Assembly: GCA_949825025.1 (NCBI GenBank)
Contig: OX463785.1
Location: 21,577,971 to 21,641,970, forward strand
Direction: 5' to 3'
DNA length: 64,000 nucleotides
DNA from: Siphlonurus alternatus
Lineage: Eukaryota; Arthropoda; Insecta; Ephemeroptera; Siphlonuridae
Shown here: positions 22,987-37,498 of the stretch, in pieces
How the letters are laid out: each line of letters begins with the position of its first letter
How positions within the stretch are numbered: position 1 is the stretch's first letter
Made by a program: the position numbers and the translations under genes
The notes under the pieces: generated by a model
What the model saw: only the letters and a program-made list of their open reading frames with translations
Told to the model about the DNA's origin: nothing
The model's database searches: none

Positions 22987-23380
22987 TATACAGAATGGAC
23001 AACATACATGAAATTTTTTATTACAGAAAGGAATAGAAGGTACCAAATTATGCTACTCTGATTTTTTTTCAGAATTTTTTGAAACACAGAACTATTTTTA
23101 AATAATTATTGAAAGTGCGGCCACGCCCCCTGGAGGCGTCAATAGGCGTCTCGGTTCTATCCTTTTTATTAAGGGTTCAGGGGTACCAACTTAGCTTACA
23201 GAACTTTCAATAATTATTTAAAAATATTCCCGGTTCTCAAAAAATTCAATAATTATTTAAAAATAGTTCCGGGTTTCAAAAAAATTTGAAAAAATTCAGA
23301 GTAGCATAATTTGGTGCCCTCTATTCATTTCTGCAATCAAATTTTTTCATACGATATGTATTGTATGTTGTCCATTATAA
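22987..23380. mobile_element. Fold-back element, about 390 bp
   Basis: The left end (ACAGAATGGACAACATACAT) and right end (ATGTTGTCCATTATA) are inverted copies. Inside, TACCAAATTATGCTACTCTG faces AGAGTAGCATAATTTGGTGC, and TTTAAATAATTATTGAAAGT faces ACTTTCAATAATTATTTAAA. The GC-rich centre (CGGCCACGCCCCCTGGAGGC) is the loop. No coding capacity. Copy 2 of the dispersed repeat begins right at its right end. Confidence 0.8.
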
Positions 23381-23384
23381 ATTA

Positions 23385-23478
23385 TTATAACCGCGTGAAT
23401 CAGCAGGATACTTTGTCATCATATTATTTTCGTATCTCCTAGTCTTGGTGGTAAATTGATAGTGGATCTGGTCTATGT
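23385..23478 (+). repeat. Dispersed repeat, copy 2
   Basis: Near-identical to 20959-21057, with a few substitutions (ACGTGG to GCGTGA at the start) and loss of a few bases after GGTGGTAAAT. Confidence 0.8.
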
Positions 23479-23674
23479 ATATTTAAAGAATATGTATTGT
23501 ATTTATCAGGCTTCTAATTAATTAATGCATGATGTATTTTGTTTTTGACGAAGTAGTTTAATTTCTTTGAAATGTCGGATAGTAGTTAGTTGGGTGGCTG
23601 AACACTCTATGTGAACGGGATATCCTTTTTCAGCCACCAATTAGGCAGCGTTTTTATGCTTTTTTTGTACAAAG

Positions 23675-23712
<38 letters not shown>

Positions 23713-26036
23713 TTTGTTTTTCTGTTCAATAAAAATTTACATTATTATTATTATTATAAAACAATTATAATTGATGGGTTGACAATGGTTTGAAGTTAAA
23801 AGGAAAATTGAAAATTTACAAACAAAAAACAGAAAATGAAATGTAATTCTCTGTAGTACTAATAATACTGCATGATGTTTGTATGGACATTGTGTAAATC
23901 TAGGTCAATATATTGAACTGGTGACTCATATAACGAGATTCTCTTAATTTCCAGGAAATTCTTTATCAGTTGTCGTCTAAATAAATATAAAACCACATTA
24001 ACCGGTAATTAAAAATGAATCACTAAAACAAAGTTTCCTGTTATAATTGACAAATAAGTGCAGATTCTCATATTGTGTGTGGGAGAGCATGATTTTTATC
24101 TTTACCTGATTAATTCATTCAAACTTAATAAATTATTTATGATAAAGTAATACAGAGTCGCTCTTTAAAAATTATAATTCATATAACCCTAATGCAATAG
24201 CAAAATCTTTAAAACAGTATGGTCCAAAGGCCATTTTAATATAATAAATCTGGATTGGTGATCAAATATGCGTAAATTTATATTATAATCACTATTTTCT
24301 CTATAATATGGGTCTTTATCAGTGAAATGAGATAAGAAACTTGTCTTTACCTGGCAAAGGTTTATACATCTCTTTGATCGTCAGGTCAGGCCCTCTACAG
24401 GTACTCTCAAGTATATAAATAATGATTAAAAAAAAAAAGGGCACAGAGTAAAAATGCATGTTCAATAAAAGCTTCAAGTCAGCTGATTTTGCGGTGTTAC
24501 ACCGTCTCATCCAAACCTATGTGGAAAAAAAAAAAACTCGAAATCGCTTTTTTGGCATTAAAGAATTTTTTAGAGAAAAATAAGTTCTTGATTCATTATC
24601 AGAAGAACCCTAAATGGGTAGGGAAGTAGGAGATGGTTTCAAATGCATAGCTTTAATAGTTACCAGAGCGGTCTCCTACCGCTCTGTAGTTACTGAGAAA
24701 AAATTCAAATTTTTTAACATAATGGCTTATGGACGAAATTTTCCCGCCGGGGAGCACTTGAAGACTCCATTAAAATATTATAATAAACCAAGTAATACAG
24801 TAACAGCAACACAAACAGACAGCTTTCATTCATTTTTCCCCGAAAATTCTTGATCCTTTTAAAATTCAAATTCTTTTGCGGGCTACGTCCACAGGTTAAT
24901 AATTGATGCCCTCAGCAAATTTTGTTCAAACAGGAGAGTGTTGCATTTTTCATGGCAAAAGCCTGGAAGGTATTAGTGTCTGAAAATTGGATTATTCTTA
25001 GCCTAGCTGCTCATTTATTAATTATTTCCATTATATATCCAACCCAGCTAGGTATATTGATTCAGTCGTAAAGTCTTTTTGCTTCTCAGGTAAAAAAAAA
25101 AGCTTCACGTTTAATGCTCTCAATTTCTTTAATATATTATAATTTGAAAAAGATTTCATTAATGTAAATTGGAATTTAAAAAAAATGCAATTATAATTAC
25201 TTTTTCATAATATATTTATCATAAATATAATTTTTTGTAACAATGTAAATGTTGCATTTTAATTACTCCCCCCTCCCACCTATATAGAAAATAAAGGTAA
25301 ATTTTATTTATATATATAAAATTATAAAATAAAATACGTATATAATTCTATTTATTTGAAGTTATGCAATGTGTAAAACCATGCACAGGGAACCTCTGGT
25401 AATACCTTACAAAGTAATTATGAAATCACCGTACGTAGAGACAGATTTTAAAATACTTTAATATTTATAATTATATTTATTTATTATACATTCAGCCACA
25501 AGGGCTGAGCCTATCTAGGGAATTTAATCCCTAGCTCTTTAGCCGTAGTTATAGTCAATAAATATAAACGATAAACAATAAGAGGAAAATATAGAAAACT
25601 CCCCTTTCTCTTGTATATAGCATGTGGACAAGCTACAACTGTCTTATCAGTAATCACTTTTATTATCATTATCCTGAATGATGTCAATAAGGCTTTTCGT
25701 CGAGCTAGCTATATACACTTTTTTTATATAATAATTATTTTTTCATTAATGTTCTGTGTATGATCAGGTGTTTTTTTTTCTATTCTTGTAGCTATGTACT
25801 ACATCATTACAAATTTCCTCTGAAAACGTGTTGAGATGTTTATAAACATCTCCTCAAACACGTGGTTTATGACGTCACTGAGAGATTAGAAGCGTTGTGC
25901 AACCGCAGTAGATAGCGTGTCAAGGAACTCGTTATCACTATATAGACTGATTCATACTTGTGGTGGTGTAACTTGGCGGGATATTAGTTGACCAGACCTA
26001 ACCACACTTGTCAAATTTAGACTGATAATTTCGTCT
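23479..26036. other. AT-rich intergenic DNA
   Basis: No convincing gene. Contains a (TA)n run at 23675-23708, a short hairpin near 24660-24690 (AGAGCGGT facing ACCGCTCT) and a slightly GC-richer stretch at 25850-26000 with a TGACGTCA site at 25870. That stretch might be the promoter or a 5' UTR exon of the TBC1D10 gene; this is a guess based on position. Confidence 0.35.
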
Positions 26037-26258
26037 TTAGAAGCGGATTCAGGATGGCGACAGCGGCGATGCGACGCGATTTTGATGTAAAAGCTGTGAA
26101 ATCCTATACGGCAGCGAATTCGCCGGGAATCGCGTTAATTACGATGCTCTTTTTCATTTAATTGCCAAATATGGCCGCTAATGGATGTTACAGCAAGTGC
26201 GCATTATATTAATCGCGTCTCGTCGCATGATAAAAATCGCCATGTGTATCCACCTTAA
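26037..26258. mobile_element. Fold-back MITE, about 220 bp
   Basis: Left end TTAGAAGCGGATTCAGGATG and, read from the opposite strand at the right, TTAAGGTGGATACACATGG are imperfect inverted repeats. Inside, GATGCGACGCGATT faces AATCGCGTCTCGTCGCATG. CpG-rich compared with the flanks and without an open frame. Confidence 0.65.
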
Positions 26259-27055
26259 CTGATTATTACGTTAGTTTTCAAGTTTATATTATTCTGTTAA
26301 AAAATATATTTGGGAATAATCCTTATTTTTCTCTCATGATAAATACTGTCAATTGATAAATATTAAAAAAAAATAGATATAAATAATATGTTGCTTCAAT
26401 TTGAGAAATGTAAGATTATATTAAACTAAATACATATTTCTGGTTTTCAATAATTATATAATATATACGTTCCAACTTTGTGATTTTTTTATTATTATTA
26501 TTGCCAGAATTTCAATACTTGCTACAAGTTACACGTAAATATGATTGAATTCCTGTGAATTCTTTATAATTAATGGCAGCTTAAGCATTCTTTGCATGAA
26601 GAACACAGCATAATTTCTGGTTTTTAATAATATTTGAATTATGTACGTTCATTTTTCCATTTTTTTTTTTTTTTTGTGTGTGTGATTTTGTATCATGTCA
26701 TTAACGGAGTTGCAATACTTTCCATTAATTATTTTGTTTAAAAATTATATAGCAAATACTGTTATAGCAGATGATGATCGAATTTCCATGGATTCTTAAT
26801 ATTTAATGATATCAGATATATTTATAAACTTTAATTTAAATCATTCACGCGCTGCTAGCAAACATGGTGTACTGCATGTAAGTTTTTAATATTAAAGATA
26901 ATTTCTCCATCTTTCAACACCCACAAACATGAAGTCATGAAACATTAACTACAAAACTGATACTAGACAACAAGGCTATACATTGTACCATATATTATAT
27001 GATTGTACTGAACATTATGTCATGTTACAGCATGTGACTGTGCCACTTGTCCACG

Positions 27056-28765
27056 ATGACCGCGCGGGTGATGACAGCGCAGCCTCAGCAGCAACGCGGG
27101 CCGCCTCCACGAGCCTCCCCCGAGAGTGATGATGAGGACGAAGATGAACTGGAGGAGTTGGAGGCGGGCTCGGAGGCGAGCTCCAGCTGTGCGGGGGCGG
27201 GGGGAGGCACCACTTCATTACATAACGACGGCTCCGTAGTGTCGACCGTACCGGACAAGTACGGTTTTCTGGGAGGCAAGGAATACAACTCGTCGGACGA
27301 GTAAGTAACTACATCCTTCATGTGACCTTCACCACCACCTTATTTTAGAGTTGCCCCACGTAATTTTAAATCCACGCAGAGTGTAACTGAAAAAATACAG
27401 AATGGTAATTTGGGTTTCATTTAGAATCCTCATATTTTTGATAGGGGATTTTTAAGACAAGCGTCGTGAATTCCAGGTTTTTATTATACAGTTTGCTTTA
27501 TCACCAAGCGGCGAAACAAATTCACCCTAACAGAACATGGCTGTCGTATAATTTCATGACGTACATGATAATTTTGACGACAAATATGTGGTGTATAAAC
27601 CATATAATTCTTATTACTTTAGCCTTAACTTTATATTTTTATGTACGTATTATTTATATATGTCTTAATAAATGGATTTAATATAATATAACTATAATAT
27701 TTAGCATTGGATAATAATTATATGACAGACAACTCGTGTTTACTATATAGTTTGGTGTTTGGTTGGATTTAAAAATCGATCAAATATCACTTATTTTGTA
27801 TGTTGGTCAATTAATTACTTTTAAAAAGTTAGCTCTTTTTTTTTTTTTTTTTTCATGGCGTTTCATGGAGGCTTGTTAATTTAATTTGAAGTAGTGTTAC
27901 CTCCACCCCCTGATTATTTATGATGAAATAAAAATCCACTGAACGTAATTGGATAAGAAATCTTGTTGATTGGTTTAATTTTGACATTTTGTAACAAGTT
28001 TTCTTACTAATAACATTAGCAATTATTTCAATACCAAAACACATTCACAAATAAGCATGGCATAAAAAAAAGTCAGATTTATTTTATTATGAATTAGATG
28101 AATTTAAACGTCAACAATGCATTAAATGACTTGGAAACTAAACTTTAATTAAAAGATTATAAAAATTGCTTTTATTTAGAGGGTTTGTCTCTGCGATATA
28201 AAAAGTTCCCCAACACACAAAGGAAATTTACTGTTTTTTCCCCTCGATTTGATAGCCAAGTTGGGGTTTTTGATGTCAAGTCGTAAAATATTTCAGCATT
28301 TTTACAAGCTAATAAACACCTCTATAGCATTCGTTTTATATTTGCTTGCATTTCTTTTTATTTTATCGTTTGACAGGGTTTGAAGTAAATATGCAATGAA
28401 ATTTTATACTTTAGATATTACATCAAAATTGTCCCGTATTTTGTTTCACTGTTTCATTTATTTTTTCTTTTTAATTCAAAACATACACATGGTTCAATCC
28501 ATTTTAAAAGCGCCCTTAAGCCGGTATTACACGATACAATTTTTCTAACTATTGCATACAATTTTTCCTTTCAAGAAAACTTTAACTCCATTTGTTTGTA
28601 TATATGGAGATGAAATTTTCTTGCAAGGAAAAATTGTATACAAAATTGTATGGTGTAATATAGGCTTTAGTTGGGCTGGTCATGAATTGGAAATCTAACA
28701 CAGCACAGAGTATACAGTATAAAATATAGTTTGTTTGTTTTTTTGTTCATGATATTTACTACATG

Positions 28766-28797
<32 letters not shown>

Positions 28798-31700
28798 TGC
28801 TGAGATTTCTAAAAATCTTTGAACAAAAGTAAACAAATCCATATTAACTACAAAACTGGTACTCCAGAACAATTATTTTTTATACTAAACAGTAGTAACA
28901 TTAAATATTATGTAATATATATTTTTTTGTAGCATGTAACTATCTAAAATTGAATTAAAAACCAATTAATCGCAAGTAATATTACAATTAAGGTATAAAA
29001 AATTGCAATCCATTTTTTTTAATTGGAGAAACTACATGATGGTAGCACAAAACTAAAATTACATTTTATATTGGCAATAGTATATTGATTTATAATTTTC
29101 TCCAATTATTATGGGATCAAGGTGTGTTTGTCTGTGTCGTCTCGTCTTTTTTTTTATTGTTATGACATAATATTGTTTTTTATCGACTGATTTAAAAAAA
29201 AAATAAGAGCTATTAATTGTTATATATTTATGATTGCATGTACAATAATCATGCTCACTAAAAAGTGACCTCTCTCTCTCTCTCCATTACATATTTTGTT
29301 TTTAACCTTAACAAAAAAATAAAAACAACTTTCTAACGAGATAACATCCAATGTTATAATGTTAAATTTTTATTATTTTAGAAGGAGAAATCTTTTTACT
29401 TTTTGTTGTGTATAGCGTTGTTTCGTTTTTAAAGATTTTATCACACTATAATTATTAAATTATGTAAATCGATGGAACTACACACGAGTTGTAGTAACCA
29501 AATTTGGAAGGTGTGAACTGACTTGAGGATTATTTGTGTGGTGTACGTGTTAATTTATGTCTTAATACTTAACTCAATACTTTAAGAATTATAATGAAAT
29601 GATTTTTTTTTTTAAATAAATTAAAATCCTCTTTTTTTTTCCTGAGAAATATAATATATTATAATTTTGGCATATTTTTGTATGAACAACTAATTATAAC
29701 AGTGATGTAAGAATTTTCTTATTTTCATGTACATTTGCTGAAATGAAAGACACCACATCTCAGAGTATGCATATTTAATAAGTACAGTAATAAACGCTTT
29801 TGATAAAACTCCCTTTAGCAATTTAATTTTAAAATTATATGGTAAAAAGTAAAAACAAAACAAAATAAAAAACTGTAATATATTATATAATAATACTATA
29901 ATTATATTTATTCTGATATCTGATTCTTGTTATTTTTTTAAAAATTATAAATTATCTCAAGATAAGTTAGAGTATATATATAAATAATATATATTATAAA
30001 ATTAGGTTCTCGATCTATCTGCGTGAAGAAAACGGTATACGCTTCTCAGTTGGCATGATTTTAGTAAAATTGAACCATATACGCGTATAAAGAAATCAAA
30101 ACAGACCTTCTGTTATGCATGTCAACCAGATTTCAACAATGACATTTCTTCAAATTTTATGCTGAACACAACCCGTGTCGCATTACAACTCTATAGAAGC
30201 TCTCAATCAGACCCCCCCCCCCCCCCCCTGACTATTATTCACGCACCATCAGGCGACTCCCGCTAAGGAATGACGGAAGTGTCACGGAGAAGTTTGCATT
30301 CGGAGCACGATCTGTACAGTCCAGGCACAAAACACGAACCCCATCAGCTGACTCAGACACAATCAAGCGAGGGATTATCATAGAGGATTTCCCTTAGCAT
30401 GTGACCAAATTGATATTGATGTACATTAAATCAGTGGACTTGAATTGGGGTTAAGAAGAGGAAATTTTTTCAATTTTCGAGAATTTCACAATCTTGCAGC
30501 AGCGTTAAAATTTTAATATAGTAATTAATTTTGTGAATTCAAAGGTTTTATGTTAATTGCAATTCATTTATTTGAGCTTGTGAGCAAGCAATATTATTAT
30601 AGTGTTGCATTAAAATCATATAATATTCATTGGAATTTTTGATAGAATGCTATATGACGTATTTTTATGTCATTTGCAGGGTAAAAATCTTAATGTATGT
30701 TTTACATGGTGGTGCCTATCTATAATATGGATAGCAAATATGTTTAAAAGAACTTGCAGTAAATTGTGATAAATTTTCTATCTTGAATAATATACCAGGT
30801 CTGCATGCTGTACTGCAAATTATAAAATTCTTAATTAAAACCATTTTAAAAAGCAACCATCGTTAAAAGTGTGCAGTGAACCAAAAGATTAAAAATAATT
30901 AAAATTATTTAATTTTTTTTGTATGCATTTAATTTGAAATATAAAATACTAAATTTATAATCTAAAAAGTAGTCAATAATGTGCAAATATTATTTTAAAA
31001 ACACTATCGCTATACATGAAACTCTGCACATGGTTGCAATAAATTATCAAATTAACATAATATATAAGCTGACATTGTCGGATATTTTATCGTTCGTCAT
31101 TTGTTATCTACTAACAAAATATTTCCTCGCCAAGGTTTTACCTTTATAACAGACATGTGATATTTGCATGGAAAAGTTTTCCATATGGGTATTTAAATTT
31201 GATGCCAACTGTGTCAATGCACTGATAAATTCTCGGCCTGTTTTCTGGCAATCGCTAGTTGTGCGTGAAAATTATTTTTCTAACACGAACTTATCATAAA
31301 AATTTCTAGATGAGCAGATGTGTATGTGCGGTATTGCGTGAAATAAGTGTCAATAAGCAGGTGTTTTTTTTTAAGATTTTTTGTGTCTTCTACTGTAAAT
31401 TTAATAACAGTTGCTACCAATCTGTATTTAGGAAGTTGTATAATACATAATTATTTTTCACGTTAAAAATATCATTATTCCTCATGCTATTTTAACAGTA
31501 CCAGATATATTTATTAAATACTAAATATATTATATTGCCAATGCAGTAAAAAGGAGACACGTGTGAGTGCGTTAGTGCATGACTGTAAATTGATCAATAA
31601 TGAGCACATTGACAATATGATGTCTGTAATTGAATAAGTAGGTACACCTCGAATCAACACAAACGTTGCTCTGGTTTAAGTTAGAGATAACGCCGATCAG

Positions 31701-31826
31701 CTGTTCGACGTAGTCCCCTTTGATTAACATGTAAACCTTGGCAAATTCACAACCATTCTGAAATTTTTTTGAGAGGCAGATATTAGTGCCTAAAAGCTAT
31801 GGAAAAAATTTCAAAACAATTTAACG

Positions 31827-31871
<45 letters not shown>

Positions 31872-34800
31872 AGCTCCAGCAAAAGAGCTAGGTGAAATTC
31901 GCATGCTGTCCAGAGTTGTACATATGTACATATTCGTGATTTTGCAACATTGAGTGTGTGCCTGATCTGGTAGTTTTTTTGCAGAGACAATTTATTGTAT
32001 ATTTAATGCTATGAAATAATATTATATTATTATAGTTTATAACTAGCGGAATAAAAATGCAATAAATAAAGATAAAAATATACTTCATAAGAAACGTTGA
32101 ACATTGTTATGTATATATATATATTTTTTTTTCAATAAAAATTGTTTAACTAAATTTAATAAATCCGCTTTAAGCATGCAATAATAAATCAATTTAATAC
32201 GACAATTTTTTGGTGTAAAGTTCCCTTTCAGTTCTCTATGCAATAACACTCTGTTATAATACTAAAATCTTTTACATGAATAGTCAAATCATCGATCCAT
32301 CATATCATACTGATATTTTATTATTACAGCTTTTATTTTATGATTTGAAACCTGGGATAATTTATTTAAATCCTATACTTTATTAGAAAATATATAGGTT
32401 GAAATCGATAAAAAAAATCACTATTTTATTGTATGCCAATTTTATGGTTTATAAATTCCGTCACAAGTAAATTTACCTGTGGAAGTTATTCATGCGTTAG
32501 GTTAAAGTATAGTAGCTTCAATAGTTGTGACGTCATATTATAAAAGTGAATAGACTGCAGAGAAGAGGACCTTATAAAGAAAAGAAGGAGGGGGCGTAAC
32601 TCTGAGAAAAGAAGGCGTTGCCTTACATAGGAAGTTGTTACCTTCTGTACTTTCATCATAGGGTGCCTTCATTGTCCATTGTTACAAGAGCAAAATTATA
32701 CTTTTCAACAAAGAAACTTTGATTTTATTAAATTATTGAATCGTCTTTTATAACAAAAAGTTATTATTTGCTTTCATGTTGATATCTCAGAAAATGGTTC
32801 ACTTGATTTTAATAATCTAACAGGGGGATTTTAAATTTAACTAGGTGGTAGACAATATTATCTTGTCATTGTTATTAAAAAAAAAGAGGTAGGAGTTTAA
32901 GAGCTTTTTGAGTGGAGACTAAAAATAAAGCTGTTGAATTTCAAGATCTTGATTGAGTGATTTATTTTTAGAGCATTATCATAAAAGAAAATTTTGTGAA
33001 CAAAATTATATTATATATTCATAATAATTTTGACGCTAGAATGCTTAAAAAAATTCTGAAGTTCAATTAATTTCTTAATTTACTGTAACAAAATATATAA
33101 TTTGTTATTAAATCTCATATAAAGTAAACAACATTTTATGAATTTGGATTAGTTTTACTATACATACATTGCAGGCATTTTGTTTGTTTTGTTTATCAAA
33201 AATTAATAATATAAATATATTTTATAGATTGTGTGAATAATCTATATTCCTTATCATTCCATCTATAAGATTTCTGGATTGTAATTGGTTATTACCAACG
33301 ATTTACAAGTGGTTAAAAACTAAAAATAGTCATTTTTATCATATAGAAAAATTAATTTTTAATTGTGTCTTAATTAATGTGATATCATTTATTAATAAAT
33401 TTTACTACCACTTAAGTATAATAATTCATTGCCAATCAAGCAAAACTATTTACGACAAAACCCACACTCGTGTTTGTTTATATGACGTTTCATTGACTGT
33501 GTACACAATTTAAATCAGCTGTTTGTAATTGTAGTCAGTGAGCCAGAAAGCAATTGCATCACTACAGCTTTTATCATCCTCCAAGTGTTGAAATACAAAC
33601 ACCCCGCCCTCTTCATATAGTGGTTGAATATCATTACAGGGGGGCGTGACAGATTCTGAATTAGAGCTCTCTCTGTTCTGTACATTTGTGATCATTTCTA
33701 GAGAACGAGGACAATTATAAAGGTCCTCCCTTCCACATATTGTCCCTAGCAAATAGCAAACGTCAGATTATCATTCTTTATTTCTTAATTTCTTTTAATT
33801 TTTAAAATTATTGGATATTTGTGTTTTTAATTCTCTGTTAAAACATCAGTCTCAGAGACTTTTATTAGATATTATACTGCAGTAAAAATTAATCATTATT
33901 TTCATTTAAAAACGGCTTGGATCAAATTTTAGTTTCTTCATGCCATAAATAATAAGTCAGAGGCATGAAATTCACAAAAAGTCAAAATCAAGAACATTTT
34001 ATACTTCCCGAATGTTATCATGTAGTGAATCTCTGTAAACACAATATGAAAGAAAATAAGCACATAATATGTATTGTATATTATATAAATTTAATGAACT
34101 ATAATATTAATTAGTCATCGGATTATTAATATTTTATTTATTATAACTCGGTACCACATATGCATGCAATATATTATATAAATATTGTGGATACGCTTCA
34201 AAATAAAAACCTCGTACTAAATTCAAGATTTCACTACTATTATAATGTATATTTATAACCTTTTCTATTTGCAAATCGAGACAAATGATATAATAATATT
34301 ACAAGCACTTTTCTTATTACATAAAAATGTAATTAATGCTTATAGATGTTCATCAAATTCTCTCATTTAATCTTCACGTTGATTAATTTATTTCATGTCG
34401 ACTCACTGAACTAATCAGCTTCTCTGTTGTTATGTGAAGGACTCCAATTTGTGACCGTCCTCCCCTCACATCCGCCCTATAAGATATTTTTGCTCTGCAG
34501 GGAAATTTAGACACTGTATCGATTACACGACAAAGTGTTTGTACTCGTGGAAATGTATAGTACCAAAATAGTTAGACTTGGTTTGTTTTAATAATTTCAA
34601 CGTTAATTAATATCTAACTTGATATTTCAACCTTTTGTTAGATGATTACAATAGTTTTGTTTTAAAACGAATTTATTATGTGTATTATATGAATGCATTG
34701 TCTGTATATTCTAAATAATATATAAGTATTGTGTCATTTCTAAGTATTTCAAGCGTCAGGTATTTTGATATGATTTGTTTTGATATACATTGTCTCTTTT

Positions 34801-36569
34801 TAATACAATCCCTCTTCATTTCCATCCTCGATGGCTGGAAACAATGCAAAGCATCATATTAGTTAAAATGCACTGAGAGACAAATTTTGTATTTTTTTCC
34901 CCTTGTTAATTTATTTTAACTAAATTCCACAAAAATTAAGGTGAAAAGTAAAAACACTAAAAACAGTATGATTTGATTTGTTTATTCGATCCAATACAGA
35001 AATGCCAGCATATTATGGATACATGATATAGTACATCTCCAACAAAAAAAGAAAAAACAACATATAATTAATATGTCAATTTTACAAAAACACACTTAAT
35101 CTATTAAGGCCTTTCATTTTATATTTTAATGTTTCTGATTTAAATTTATAAACCATAATATATTATACTGTCATTATATTGGATGCCCATTATATTATAT
35201 ATACAGTTCAGTGCATATACAATATGACAACATGTATAATACGTATATAACAATATACATTTATTAATTATGATACTAAATTTTACTGTAATTATAAAAT
35301 TCAATACCTCCAAATAAATATTATTGATAAATAATAGCAAAGTTTAACAACAATTTTAAAGGTGTAAATATCATTACAAAAATGACCATGTTTTATTTGT
35401 CATATACTTGTACTGCAATTGTAAACTGTACACTAACACACTATTGATTGCACCTTCCTGTTATGTTACTTCCTAACAAGAACATTATTTTCCTCCTTAT
35501 GAGTCATAATTTTGGTAAATAACTATTTTCTGATCGTGCTTCGCCTATAAATTTTGATTTAAGAAAACTGTACTTTTAAAAAGTGACGGTGTATGATTTT
35601 GCATGCAAAAAACGTACCATATAGTACGTGATATTAATACCAAAACAAAAATTTATCATTTTATTTCCTTATTTACTTTGACAAACAATGTTTTGTTTTT
35701 ATAAATGACAATTGTTTATTAAAACATCGACCATTTAAGGATGACAAAAAAAATTTAAGGCGTTGTCTCTTTTCTCCCCTGCTGAGAAAATAGGCGGTGA
35801 AGAAGTATTTCGTACCATGTTAATAAGGACCAGTTTCACTATGTTTATTATGGGATATTGGACCTTACGTTACGACGCACAGGGGCTGAGTGGAGTTCTA
35901 TTTCCGGCATGCGCGTCGTGTGATGGTCTCACATTTTAAGAGAGGGTCGCAGTTTGGTTGTAAACACCGTATGTAAAACTTGTCGAGATTTTCAGGCATT
36001 GCTTGGAAATTAAATTACATTATAATATATAAGGGGCATTCACAAAGGCTCCAATTTTCCATTTTATGTCAGAATTTAGTGAGCTCTAAATCGGGCCTTG
36101 CCTTTGTTAATGCCCTTTATATGAATGCACTTTTTTTTTTAGGTTGGATTGGATTAGATTGGATTTTTTTTTTTTTTTTTTTTTTTTTTATTTTTTTTTT
36201 TAGTAAAACTTACTGCGATGGTCAAAATAGCATCTCTAGGCAGTATTTGAGTAACAGAAACCGTACATTTTATTAGAATAATAACACTAATTGATAGTGA
36301 AATTTATTAGACAATCTAAGAGTAAATAACATCTACGTTTTGTGTCTGTTCTGCAGTATACTTGCATAGAGAATAGAGTACTTGAAATATTATTTCAGGT
36401 ACTCTAATAGAGAGTACAGGAGAAAAGATTTAATTATCCACTTGTTTAAAAATAAATAAATAACAAATTAATTAAGTATTAAATATTTTTTTCTCCATTG
36501 ATATAAGTTTACAAATATTGTCCACGAGAGATTAACTTCATAATCTTAAGAGCTGCAGTATGATGCAAA

Positions 36570-36632
<63 letters not shown>

Positions 36633-37427
36633 CAATAAAATCATCTTTAATATTGAGGGCACGCCGGATTTAGGCCATTTAGCCTAACTCTTACATGCAT
36701 CCATGCATATTAATAAAATTTATATAAAAAAAAATAAAAAAATAAATGATTTCATGAAAATAAAATTAAAAAAAATGCTCTTCTTTTTTCACGTCGATGC
36801 TCATAAAAAATAACCCAATTTTTAAAAGAACTAACTGGCGTATGACAAGTTATGAACAGGATTTCTATCAATTTTCTTTATAATGGAAAACTAAGACTGC
36901 TTGAAGATAAGACGTCTTGCAATATAAAATGTAATCTATGAAGGAGAACATACGTGTAATCCAGCTGGTAATTTTCCATCGTAATCTCCTGGGATAAAGA
37001 AGGTTGGGTCAATCGTTATATCATCCCATGTAACTTCATCACACAATATTCAATCTGTCAAAACTATCCACGTTTTGCTGAGCTGAGCTCATAGTATAGC
37101 CAAAGAGTTTACATTGTACTCACATGGTATAGTTTCGATCGGTATACATAGAAATTTTAATTAATATTTAAAAGATTATAAAATAGACAATTAAAACATT
37201 GGTAAATATGCTATAATCATAGAGTTGAAACAATTAAGAATTTGGATACATATTTTCGATAATATCATATATTATACTGACTCTGACTATATTATACATG
37301 TAATTATATAATTTTTTTCCATAAACATACGCACTGATATTAACCAACATCAATCCTGTGTATTATAAAAGTTATAATCTTACAATTTGTTAAATTAAAT
37401 GGGGCTAATCGCTATATAACATCATAT

Positions 37428-37498
<71 letters not shown>

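Noticed and set aside
33510..33752. Minus-strand frame of 80 codons in TBC1D10 intron 1
   Set aside because: Its composition is fairly protein-like and a possible acceptor precedes it, but there are no partner exons, no recognised motif and only one short frame. It could be an exon of an unknown nested gene; not supported enough to call.
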